Source of the DNA: Bacteriovoracaceae bacterium
GTDB taxonomy: Bacteria; Bdellovibrionota; UBA1018
Reading direction: 5' to 3'
DNA length: 40,824 nucleotides
NCBI GenBank assembly: GCA_947447665.1
Contig: CANFJX010000016.1
Location: 1 to 40,824, forward strand
Under the pieces are notes generated by a model. That model had not been told where the DNA came from. It did no database searches and was given only the letters and a program-made list of their open reading frames with translations. A program made the translations under genes and the position numbers. This document shows positions 16,968-23,555 of the stretch, one piece after another (the first letter of the stretch is position 1; every line of letters starts with the position of its first letter).

Positions 16968-17975
16968 ATGATCTTAAGTAACAATCTCGACCTGACACTT
17001 CGGCCGATGAAATATCCCCAATTCTTTCAGCTCTACAAGGATTCACTAAAGAATATTTGGACCACCGACGAGATCGACTTCTCGGTCGATTTTGAACATC
17101 TGAGGGATCGCCTCTCCCCACAGGAAGCGCACCTGATCCGACGGTTAGTCGCATTCTTTGCAACCGCCGACAATTTGGTTGCGCACAACCTCGTCCTTAA
17201 CTTTTACAAACACGTCAACTCCCCAGAATACCGAATGTTTCTCGGAAAACAGCTCTTCGACGAAATGCTGCACGTCGAAACCTACCTTCTCCTAGTAGAC
17301 AATTACATCCCTGATCTCGACGAGCGCAAAGATGCCTTCGACGCCTACCAGACGATCCCATCGATCAAGCAGAAAGCGGAATTTTGCTTTAAATACATGG
17401 ACTCCATCAACAACATCCACAAAATCGAAACAGACTCCGATCGGCGTCAGTTCATCGAGAACCTGATCTGTTTTGCCGCCTGTGTGGAAGGTTTGTTTTT
17501 CTTTGGTTCGTTTGCCTATGTTTACTTCCTCAGAAATAAAGGTCTCCTGCCGGGACTAGCGACTGCAACGAACTGGATTTTCCGGGATGAAACGCTCCAT
17601 ATCGAAGGAGCTATGATGGCTATTGGCACCATCCGTAAGGAGTACCCTCATCTCTTCGATCAAGAGCTCGAAGACCGAACCAAGAAAATGGTTGAAGAAG
17701 CCATCCAAGTGGAGATGAACTTCTGCCAAGACGCTCTGAATTTTGGAGTGAACGGTCTTTCTCCTCTACTCATGAGAGAGTACCTAGAATACGTCGCAGA
17801 CCAGCGATTAGTTCAGCTCGGATTCTCAAAGGCCTATCTCTCTAAAAACCCGTTCTCTTTTATGGTGCTTCAAGACCTCCAGCCACTCACTAATTTCTTC
17901 GAGAAAAGAGTGACTGAATACCAAAAAGGGTTCGAAAATAGCCGAACTTCAGTTACCTTCAACGACGATTTTTAA
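16968..17975 (+). CDS. nrdB: Class Ia ribonucleoside-diphosphate reductase, beta subunit
   Basis: The small subunit houses the diiron-tyrosyl radical cofactor and passes the radical to NrdA. The 335-residue ferritin-like protein shows the metal ligands Asp68 (FFATADN), Glu99 and His102 (FDEMLHVETY), Glu in AACVEGLFF, and Glu/His in FRDETLHIEG. Tyr106 sits seven residues after Glu99, exactly where E. coli NrdB has radical Tyr122, so this is a tyrosyl-radical type and not a Phe-type (class Ic). The start is ATG 16968 with a modest GCAGGGTAG upstream. Confidence 0.97.
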   Translation: MILSNNLDLTLRPMKYPQFFQLYKDSLKNIWTTDEIDFSVDFEHLRDRLSPQEAHLIRRLVAFFATADNLVAHNLVLNFYKHVNSPEYRMFLGKQLFDEMLHVETYLLLVDNYIPDLDERKDAFDAYQTIPSIKQKAEFCFKYMDSINNIHKIETDSDRRQFIENLICFAACVEGLFFFGSFAYVYFLRNKGLLPGLATATNWIFRDETLHIEGAMMAIGTIRKEYPHLFDQELEDRTKKMVEEAIQVEMNFCQDALNFGVNGLSPLLMREYLEYVADQRLVQLGFSKAYLSKNPFSFMVLQDLQPLTNFFEKRVTEYQKGFENSRTSVTFNDDF

Positions 17976-17988
17976 GAAAGTAAATGAC

Positions 17989-18012
17989 GCCTGAAATTCA
18001 CTTCTTTTAGGC
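17989..18012 (+). terminator. Hairpin after nrdB, possible terminator
   Basis: GCCTGAAA (17989-17996) and TTTTAGGC (18005-18012) form an 8-bp stem with one G-U pair, 14 bases after the nrdB stop and between convergent transcripts. No strong T-tract follows. Confidence 0.35.
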
Positions 18013-18024
18013 ACCGTTATTCGT

Positions 18025-18345
18025 TCAGATCGCTAACTTTTGAACTAGAGATTGGTCACTCTCAAAGACTTGCAATAGTCGAGCAGCGGCCCCGGACGGG
18101 ACGTTATGGCCTTGTTCCCAGGCTCGAATGGTTGAGGCCTTAACATTGAGTAATACCGCGAACTCGGTCTGACTCAATTGCAGCACGTTTTCGCGAAGGT
18201 GCTTAATTTTGCGAGCATTCCAACTATGAGGGGGGTCTGGGAGTTCCCTAGATTTACCATGAAGCTTTCTACGACCTTGCCGATGCTCGAGAACCTCCTG
18301 AAGCCCCTCAATTAATTCTTGTTCAACAGTCATCTTCTTGCGCAT
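18025..18345 (-). CDS. XRE-family antitoxin/repressor (HigA-like)
   Basis: The 106-residue protein has a helix-turn-helix of the XRE type at about residues 55-80 (LSQTEFAVLLNVKASTIRAW, then EQGHNVPSG), the layout of HigA-2-like antitoxins in which the DNA-binding domain is C-terminal. The ATG at 18345 has AGGAGA nine bases upstream. It follows the toxin gene with a 13-bp gap, the toxin-first order of higBA systems. It probably neutralises the toxin and represses the pair by binding the tandem palindromes in front of the toxin gene. Confidence 0.88.
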   Translation of the reverse strand: MRKKMTVEQELIEGLQEVLEHRQGRRKLHGKSRELPDPPHSWNARKIKHLRENVLQLSQTEFAVLLNVKASTIRAWEQGHNVPSGAAARLLQVFESDQSLVQKLAI

Positions 18346-18358
18346 AATTTAAATTCTC

Positions 18359-18694
18359 CTATGCTTCTTTCTTAATCTCGGAAACTAGGTGAGCCACCAA
18401 TTTCTTTGCCTGCGGTGATAAATCATCGGCCTCATCTTTGCCGTAAAAAACAATTAGAAAAGTTTCCGCACGAGCAGGTAGATCTAGGTACAGAACTCGA
18501 AAACCTCCACGCTTCCCTTTTTGACGTGTTGGGTCCTCTACCCTTAGCTTTCGGACACCCCCAGTCGCTTGAACGATATCTCCAGCCTCCGGGTTTTTCA
18601 GTATTTCTGCCTCAATTCTACGAAGCAGGAAATCACTCCCCCTTGAGTCTATCTTTTTAGCAAATACGTGTGTCTGAAAAAATATACGACGCAT
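18359..18694 (-). CDS. RelE/HigB-2-like toxin of a type II toxin-antitoxin system
   Basis: The 111-residue protein matches the RelE/ParE-fold HigB-2 type. The core GGVRKLRV...KGKRGGFRVLYLDL contains the basic residues expected to contact ribosome-bound mRNA, and the tail FLIVFYGKDEADDLSPQAKKL is typical of this subgroup. Such toxins are ribosome-dependent mRNA interferases. The start is ATG 18694, four bases from the first palindrome of the operator. It is followed by the XRE gene. The pair sits convergent to nrdB and could have been acquired horizontally, but no flanking mobile element is seen. Confidence 0.88.
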   Translation of the reverse strand: MRRIFFQTHVFAKKIDSRGSDFLLRRIEAEILKNPEAGDIVQATGGVRKLRVEDPTRQKGKRGGFRVLYLDLPARAETFLIVFYGKDEADDLSPQAKKLVAHLVSEIKKEA

Positions 18695-18697
18695 TCG

Positions 18698-18729
18698 TAA
18701 TATCTAATATTACATAATATCCAATATTA
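18698..18729 (-). promoter_or_regulatory. Tandem palindromic operator of the toxin-antitoxin operon
   Basis: Two 15-bp palindromes TAATAT-N3-ATATTA (18698-18712 and 18715-18729) are separated by 2 bp, giving a 17-bp centre-to-centre distance. They lie directly upstream of the toxin start and overlap the AT-rich promoter region. This is the expected arrangement for cooperative binding of two antitoxin dimers and autoregulation. Confidence 0.7.
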
Positions 18730-18774
18730 GTCAACGACATGACTTCATAGCAACTGCCTGAGTGCATCACGACT

Positions 18775-18818
18775 ATATCCCGCCCCTGAACTGGCGAGTT
18801 TTACTGCGCCTTCGATAA
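18775..18818. repeat. Dispersed extragenic repeat, copy B
   Basis: It is 35/44 identical to copy A at 10296-10339 and in the same orientation. It ends two bases before the stop codon of the leftward gene that ends at 18820, so it lies just downstream of that gene. Confidence 0.5.
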
Positions 18819-18819
18819 C

Positions 18820-20265
18820 CTAAAAGTCAATAATATGCCAACGATGATCGATCTTCGACCAGAGAGCATTACTGCCCCGGTTGTAATCGGCTCCAACTCT
18901 CATTAAATAGTCTTCAAAGACTCGATCATCAGCCACGTAATTGACAGCTTCTACTAAGTGATTCGCCATCTCAAAACGAATGAGATCCAGGTGGGTGATT
19001 TCATAAAACTTTTCCAGTAATGCAAGCAACCTTCTTGCCTCAATGAGACCATTGATCTCAAAACGAGCTAGAAACCGATTCAACTTTAAAGCCGCTCCTC
19101 CCTGAAGCATCCATGGAGTTTTTTCGTATTCATAGATCTGATTTGCCAATTCAAAGGCACTCAGAGCTGAGTCCACTTTTCTCTGAAAAAAAATCCCGTG
19201 CCGAAGTGCATCTGTTTTTTCGAGCTGATATTCCTCTACTTGAATCAGTGGTTGCCAATTCGGCATAACCCTAAACCCTTTTGCGCACTGATCGAGGACA
19301 TAGGGAACGACCAAATCCTTTCGAGCGTGCGCGACCGATGCGAGTCGAGATGCCTCCTGATCATCGGCATAACTCTCCAGGCTCAACTCGTTCGTAGGCA
19401 CCCGCTCCGGCTTCAACCAGGGAAAAGGGAATCTCAATTTCAAAACAAATGGAATCAAATCAGAGGGAGCTCCGCTCGCAGGGAAGTAAACCCGGGCAGT
19501 CGAACCGTAAAGTATTTCCCTTAGGTAGCTTTTGGCCAACGTAACGGATCGAGGTGCGAGCCCTCCCTGTTGAAAACGCCGCTCGTCATACTCAATAGCG
19601 GATTCACCTTTTTTGATATTCGGAATCACTAATTTAAAAGAGGCCAATTGCGAAGGGGTTCCTAGAGTTGCTGGGGGCGAGTACTGAAAGTCCGCACCTT
19701 CCTCAAGCAAAACATTTTGAGTCACTGATGGAATAAACGCTCTCGCACCTAACCCTTCGATTACCCCCATCGCACCCGACCAAAAAGGGTCTCGATCTTG
19801 AGTGAACCTAACCACTCTAAAATCATCCAGATCAGCAGCATTCACCTGAGTGGGCGTCGGGTCACAGCAAGCCTCAACAATCTCGGCCTGGCCTCCAGAC
19901 GCAGACTCTACGGACGGCCCGCCAGAGGGAACAACCGAGGGCTCCAAAGCAACTGCCTCAGACTGAAACTGGCTAGCAGCCTCGGCCAGCAAAAGAAAAT
20001 CAGCGCCTGCTCCCAGAGCTGGGCTCTGCAGACTTGTATATTTACCCCTCTTGGTGCGTTTCAATGCAGCATGGAAAACCCCTTCGGTTTTTCGTTTGCC
20101 ATCCGACAAGTTGGAGTCAACGGCGCTCCCCTCACCCACTTTCGGGCCATCATCCTTACCCGCGTGGGCAGTCGCGGAATCCACCGCAAATCCCAAAGCA
20201 GCCACAACGAGTAAAAGTTGAAAGGTGGGACTGAATTCTTTTAACCGTAACCTTAAAAAACTCAT
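18820..20265 (-). CDS. Exported protein of unknown function, second gene of a coupled pair
   Basis: The 481-residue protein has an N-terminal signal peptide (FQLLLVVAALGFAVDSATAHA, probable cut after AHA). A low-complexity Gly/Ser/Ala/Glu-rich stretch to about residue 130 follows, with a CC pair (EACCDP), then a globular-looking region to the end rich in aromatic residues and ending in HRWHIIDF. No catalytic motif is recognised. The ATG overlaps the stop of the upstream 782-residue gene (ATGA), and AAGGAG precedes it, so the two proteins are probably made together and may act as partners in the periplasm. I do not recognise a family. Confidence 0.7.
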   Translation of the reverse strand: MSFLRLRLKEFSPTFQLLLVVAALGFAVDSATAHAGKDDGPKVGEGSAVDSNLSDGKRKTEGVFHAALKRTKRGKYTSLQSPALGAGADFLLLAEAASQFQSEAVALEPSVVPSGGPSVESASGGQAEIVEACCDPTPTQVNAADLDDFRVVRFTQDRDPFWSGAMGVIEGLGARAFIPSVTQNVLLEEGADFQYSPPATLGTPSQLASFKLVIPNIKKGESAIEYDERRFQQGGLAPRSVTLAKSYLREILYGSTARVYFPASGAPSDLIPFVLKLRFPFPWLKPERVPTNELSLESYADDQEASRLASVAHARKDLVVPYVLDQCAKGFRVMPNWQPLIQVEEYQLEKTDALRHGIFFQRKVDSALSAFELANQIYEYEKTPWMLQGGAALKLNRFLARFEINGLIEARRLLALLEKFYEITHLDLIRFEMANHLVEAVNYVADDRVFEDYLMRVGADYNRGSNALWSKIDHRWHIIDF

Positions 20266-22610
20266 AAACTCCTTTTAACTGGATCGATCCAGCCTCCTAG
20301 AAGGCGTCGCCAAGTACTGAGCTTGGGTTTTTGGCTTGCGAGTTGAGTGTTCTCGGCAGACACGGGCTCATCCGATAGATACCTCAGTAGGAGCGCGGCA
20401 TACTCTCGATTTTCTGAGTCTGAGTCCTCAAGGTCACTCACGAGAGCGCTAACGAGCGCAGCATGAAGATCCGTGTTTATTTTACTGAGTAACTGAGCTT
20501 TGATCTCCAAAACTCGCTCTCGAGTGTCAGCCCCATGATCGAGTCGAATGTCTAGATCACGGAGGAGAGTATTAATCACACTCGATACAACCACTCTTCG
20601 ACTCACAGGATCCCGATCTTGAAGCCCCCGACTCGCAATCAATCGAGCCTCAGGCAGACTCCAGCCACCCAATTTATACAGAGCCATCGCATCGACGAAA
20701 TCAAAATGAGGCAACCCTGCTCTCAATTGCCTAACAAGTCGTCGTGAACTCTCCTTAAATACTTCAGTTCTTTGCAGCCTAGGTAAAGCCCCATCAAACA
20801 GATCTTTTTCAATCTCAATAGGCACTCGATTTTTATTTCTGTTCATGTCGCTCAAAATAAATCGTGCCGTATTTTCAATCTCTTCGGCAGAAAAAGAGTC
20901 TGCGCATTGAGTAATGGCCGGATAGAGAAAGTACCGAATCTCTTCCAAGAAGCTGGGGGCAAGACCTAATTTTTCCAGTCTTTGATTGACGCGAGACTCA
21001 AGCGCCCTCACCGTTAAAGACTTGCCGCCGAAAGAGTCACAGGTCTGCATCACTTTGAACAGGGACCGAATATCTGATGAATTAATTTTGGCACGTATTT
21101 CTGGGATTTTAAGCATTCGATTAATCAAGGTAGACTTTTTATCCAGACGATGAAGGTCTAAAAAAAACTTAACCAAGAACTCCCGAGACAACTCCGAAAG
21201 CCCCCTTGATTTTGGTAAATCGAAAACCCAAGAACCCCTTTGGAAGTCAACCTGAGTATCAATGACTGAGGAGTATTGATCGTCAAACCTCAACACCGAT
21301 GCTACACCCCGGTGGTCCTGCCCCGAAAAACGCTTCACATTAAATTTAGATCGAAAATTTACAATAGTATCCCGAATTCTTTTGTCATTTCTATCGTCAT
21401 TTCTGTCGTCATTTGTACCATCAGGCCTGAATTCAAACTCAACTCCAGCCTGTCTCTGGGTACGGTCCCAAAAAACTCCCCTAATACGCCGAAATCGAAT
21501 TAATTTTGCAGCTCGAAAGAACCTTGGTAACAATATGGCATCGACGCCCAACTGGGCCTTTTCCTTCTCTAATCCTCTCAGGATCAAAGCCGTGTCGCCT
21601 TCAGTGACGTGAGGCCCGCTGATTGTGTGCACATACAGCGCTGGACTTCCTTGATGAGTAACTCGGGTAGCGCTGACATAACCTTTTACTTTTTTCGAGT
21701 CCTCAATGAAAAAAACCCTCTCATTGGGATCATTCGGCCACGGGAAATAACTTTGAACGGCAGCATTACCGCCTGCCGATCCCCGAAAAATACCCACCTC
21801 ATGAGGGACCTGAGTTATTTTTACCGGATCCTTGGCTCGAGTGGACAATGCGCGAGTCCGGGACGAATAAAAACCGACCCGGCTGAATAAGTGGTTCATG
21901 ATATCGTGAGCCAGCGGAGCCGGACTCTGAGCTGCCTGCAGGAGTTCAATCAATCGTGGTGCTAAGAAATCTTCCTGGTCAAAAATTACCGCGGCTGATG
22001 CCACGGTAATTCCTACACTCAGAACTGATCTGAGCTCGCTCCAGGAGGTTGCGCCGCCCAAGTCAGTAAAAATCTGAAGAAATAGAAGGGAGCCCAGATG
22101 ATCGATGAGCTCATGCGTGAGAGGATACTGCTGCTCTCCGGCCGCGTATCTCTTTTCTAGCTCCTGCAACCGCACCCGGATTTGGGAGCGCAATGACTGA
22201 GGGAAGCTAGCCGGCCCTTCTGTGGAGTCTAGCTTTGCCAAGAGGTCAGACTTCCAAGCAAAAATCGCATCCGGATCCAGCTCAAGGCTATCCACGGGAA
22301 TTCCAGTAGAAGGTGGCGAAATCACCATCGAAACAGGTGGTAACTGCTCTAAGGCCCTCAGATAACTTGGCTCTTTGCTCAAAAGATTCGTCAAACTCCG
22401 GGCTTCTTCGAGGAGTTGGAAGAGATCAACTTGGAATTGGATAGCATCTCCAAACAAGGACGGGAGACGTTCATGGAGAGCCATCAGAAACTCTAACTTC
22501 TCTGCATCAGTCTGAAGAGCAGAATGCTTCGAAGAATCTGCCCAAACGGGATAGATCAACAAAAACGAGGAGATACCTGCGATCTTGAGACAATAAATGA
22601 AAGAGTTCAC
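20262..22610 (-). CDS. Large exported protein of unknown function, first gene of a coupled pair
   Basis: The 782-residue protein probably starts at GTG 22610 (a weak AGGA upstream) with a signal peptide (FIYCLKIAGISSFLLIYPVWA). The middle (about 275-400) has an alternating strand/helix pattern, VFFIEDSKKVKGYVSATRV...ALILRGLEKEKAQLGVDAI, that faintly recalls a GNAT fold, though no CoA-binding motif is clear. A three-unit NDDR repeat lies near residue 400. The C-terminal 250 residues are helical with a HEAT/ARM-like look. The ATGA overlap couples it to the following exported protein. The function is unknown; the gene is divergent from the Sel1-repeat gene. Confidence 0.7.
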   Translation of the reverse strand: MNSFIYCLKIAGISSFLLIYPVWADSSKHSALQTDAEKLEFLMALHERLPSLFGDAIQFQVDLFQLLEEARSLTNLLSKEPSYLRALEQLPPVSMVISPPSTGIPVDSLELDPDAIFAWKSDLLAKLDSTEGPASFPQSLRSQIRVRLQELEKRYAAGEQQYPLTHELIDHLGSLLFLQIFTDLGGATSWSELRSVLSVGITVASAAVIFDQEDFLAPRLIELLQAAQSPAPLAHDIMNHLFSRVGFYSSRTRALSTRAKDPVKITQVPHEVGIFRGSAGGNAAVQSYFPWPNDPNERVFFIEDSKKVKGYVSATRVTHQGSPALYVHTISGPHVTEGDTALILRGLEKEKAQLGVDAILLPRFFRAAKLIRFRRIRGVFWDRTQRQAGVEFEFRPDGTNDDRNDDRNDKRIRDTIVNFRSKFNVKRFSGQDHRGVASVLRFDDQYSSVIDTQVDFQRGSWVFDLPKSRGLSELSREFLVKFFLDLHRLDKKSTLINRMLKIPEIRAKINSSDIRSLFKVMQTCDSFGGKSLTVRALESRVNQRLEKLGLAPSFLEEIRYFLYPAITQCADSFSAEEIENTARFILSDMNRNKNRVPIEIEKDLFDGALPRLQRTEVFKESSRRLVRQLRAGLPHFDFVDAMALYKLGGWSLPEARLIASRGLQDRDPVSRRVVVSSVINTLLRDLDIRLDHGADTRERVLEIKAQLLSKINTDLHAALVSALVSDLEDSDSENREYAALLLRYLSDEPVSAENTQLASQKPKLSTWRRLLGGWIDPVKRSL
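21378..21413 (-). repeat. 12-bp in-frame tandem repeat (three units)
   Basis: Three units of AATGACGAYAGA (the last one diverged) encode NDDR-NDDR-NDKR inside the 782-residue exported protein. Unit length is a multiple of three, so copy-number change would keep the frame. Confidence 0.7.
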
Positions 22611-22680
22611 GTAGCGATAATTCCTACACTAATGAACTTCAAAACACAACTTTTGATCGAACCCGTGGCAGGTACCCTTC

Positions 22681-22708
22681 TTGACTTCAAACCTGGGTAT
22701 GGTAAGAT
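22681..22708 (+). promoter_or_regulatory. Candidate promoter for the Sel1-repeat gene
   Basis: TTGACT (22681-22686), a 16-bp spacer and TAAGAT (22703-22708) lie about 48 bases upstream of the ATG at 22756. The stretch between also holds a small hairpin, CGCTC-N4-GAGCG. Confidence 0.35.
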
Positions 22709-22755
22709 CCCGCCTCTAGCCGCTCTGCGGAGCGCCGAAGTAGGGGCTAATTGCC

Positions 22756-23310
22756 ATGAGGTTGAAATTGCGCAAAATTTTCCAAATATTCGTTACCTCT
22801 ATTTGCCTAGTTTCAACTCCTTGGATCCTCAACTCCGGATCCTGTAATGAAAGAGAGAACGCTCGCCAGGCAGCCACCAAAGGAAATCCGGTCGCAGAAC
22901 ACCGTTATGCCGAAATGCTTTATAGGGGCGAAGACGGACCAATCGATTTATACACTGCTCGAATTTACTTTCAACGAGCTGCCGTCGAAGGATATGCCCC
23001 AGCCCAAACTAATTACGCCAAAATGCTCGCACTTGGGGAGGGCGGACCCCAAGACTTCGAACAAGCTCGAGACTATATGAAGCGTGCAGCGGATCAAGAC
23101 CAATCGACCGCCCAGTTTAACTACTCCACCATGACTTTCAAGGGCCTGGGTGGCACAAAAGATCTAGACCAATCCTACGCTTACTGCCTACGAGCCGCCG
23201 CACTCGGTCACCCAGAAGCCAGAAGAGCACTCATCAATCATTTTAAGACCACTCAAACTGAGGCTTTTCCGCCTTGCTATCTTCCGCTCGTTGACGACAA
23301 CGAGGAGTAA
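22756..23310 (+). CDS. Sel1-repeat lipoprotein
   Basis: The 184-residue protein has a basic N-terminus (MRLKLRK) and a hydrophobic segment ending NSGSC, a probable lipobox. Three to four Sel1-type (TPR-like) repeats of about 36 residues follow, for example AEMLYRGEDGPIDLYTARIY, AKMLALGEGGPQDFEQARDY and STMTFKGLGGTKDLDQSYAY. Such repeats form helical solenoids that mediate protein-protein contacts, often in envelope or signalling complexes. The partner is unknown. The next gene, the NHL protein, is also a lipoprotein but appears to have its own promoter region. Confidence 0.82.
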   Translation: MRLKLRKIFQIFVTSICLVSTPWILNSGSCNERENARQAATKGNPVAEHRYAEMLYRGEDGPIDLYTARIYFQRAAVEGYAPAQTNYAKMLALGEGGPQDFEQARDYMKRAADQDQSTAQFNYSTMTFKGLGGTKDLDQSYAYCLRAAALGHPEARRALINHFKTTQTEAFPPCYLPLVDDNEE

Positions 23311-23426
23311 GACTTCTCGCCACTGCTCATGCAGTTAAACCCAGATATTAAACCTAGGGGCTCACATTCTGAGTCATTAAGGACCCACCTCATAGTATCA
23401 GCGCCAGGCTAGGTTGGAGTTTCAAC

Positions 23427-23447
23427 GTGTCTAAATGGACACATTTT
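23427..23447 (+). terminator. Short hairpin with T-tract after the Sel1-repeat gene
   Basis: GTGTC-N6-GACAC followed by ATTTTT, about 115 bases past the stop of the Sel1 gene and before the NHL gene. The 5-bp stem is short, so this is tentative. Confidence 0.4.
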
Positions 23448-23555
23448 TAAAATATATTTAAATGATTTAAAATAACATTCTGACACAGGTAAAATTAAGG
23501 CAACATTTAGAAACACGGTAACAAAAACAAATATTTTGAGCGCTATGAAAAAAGT

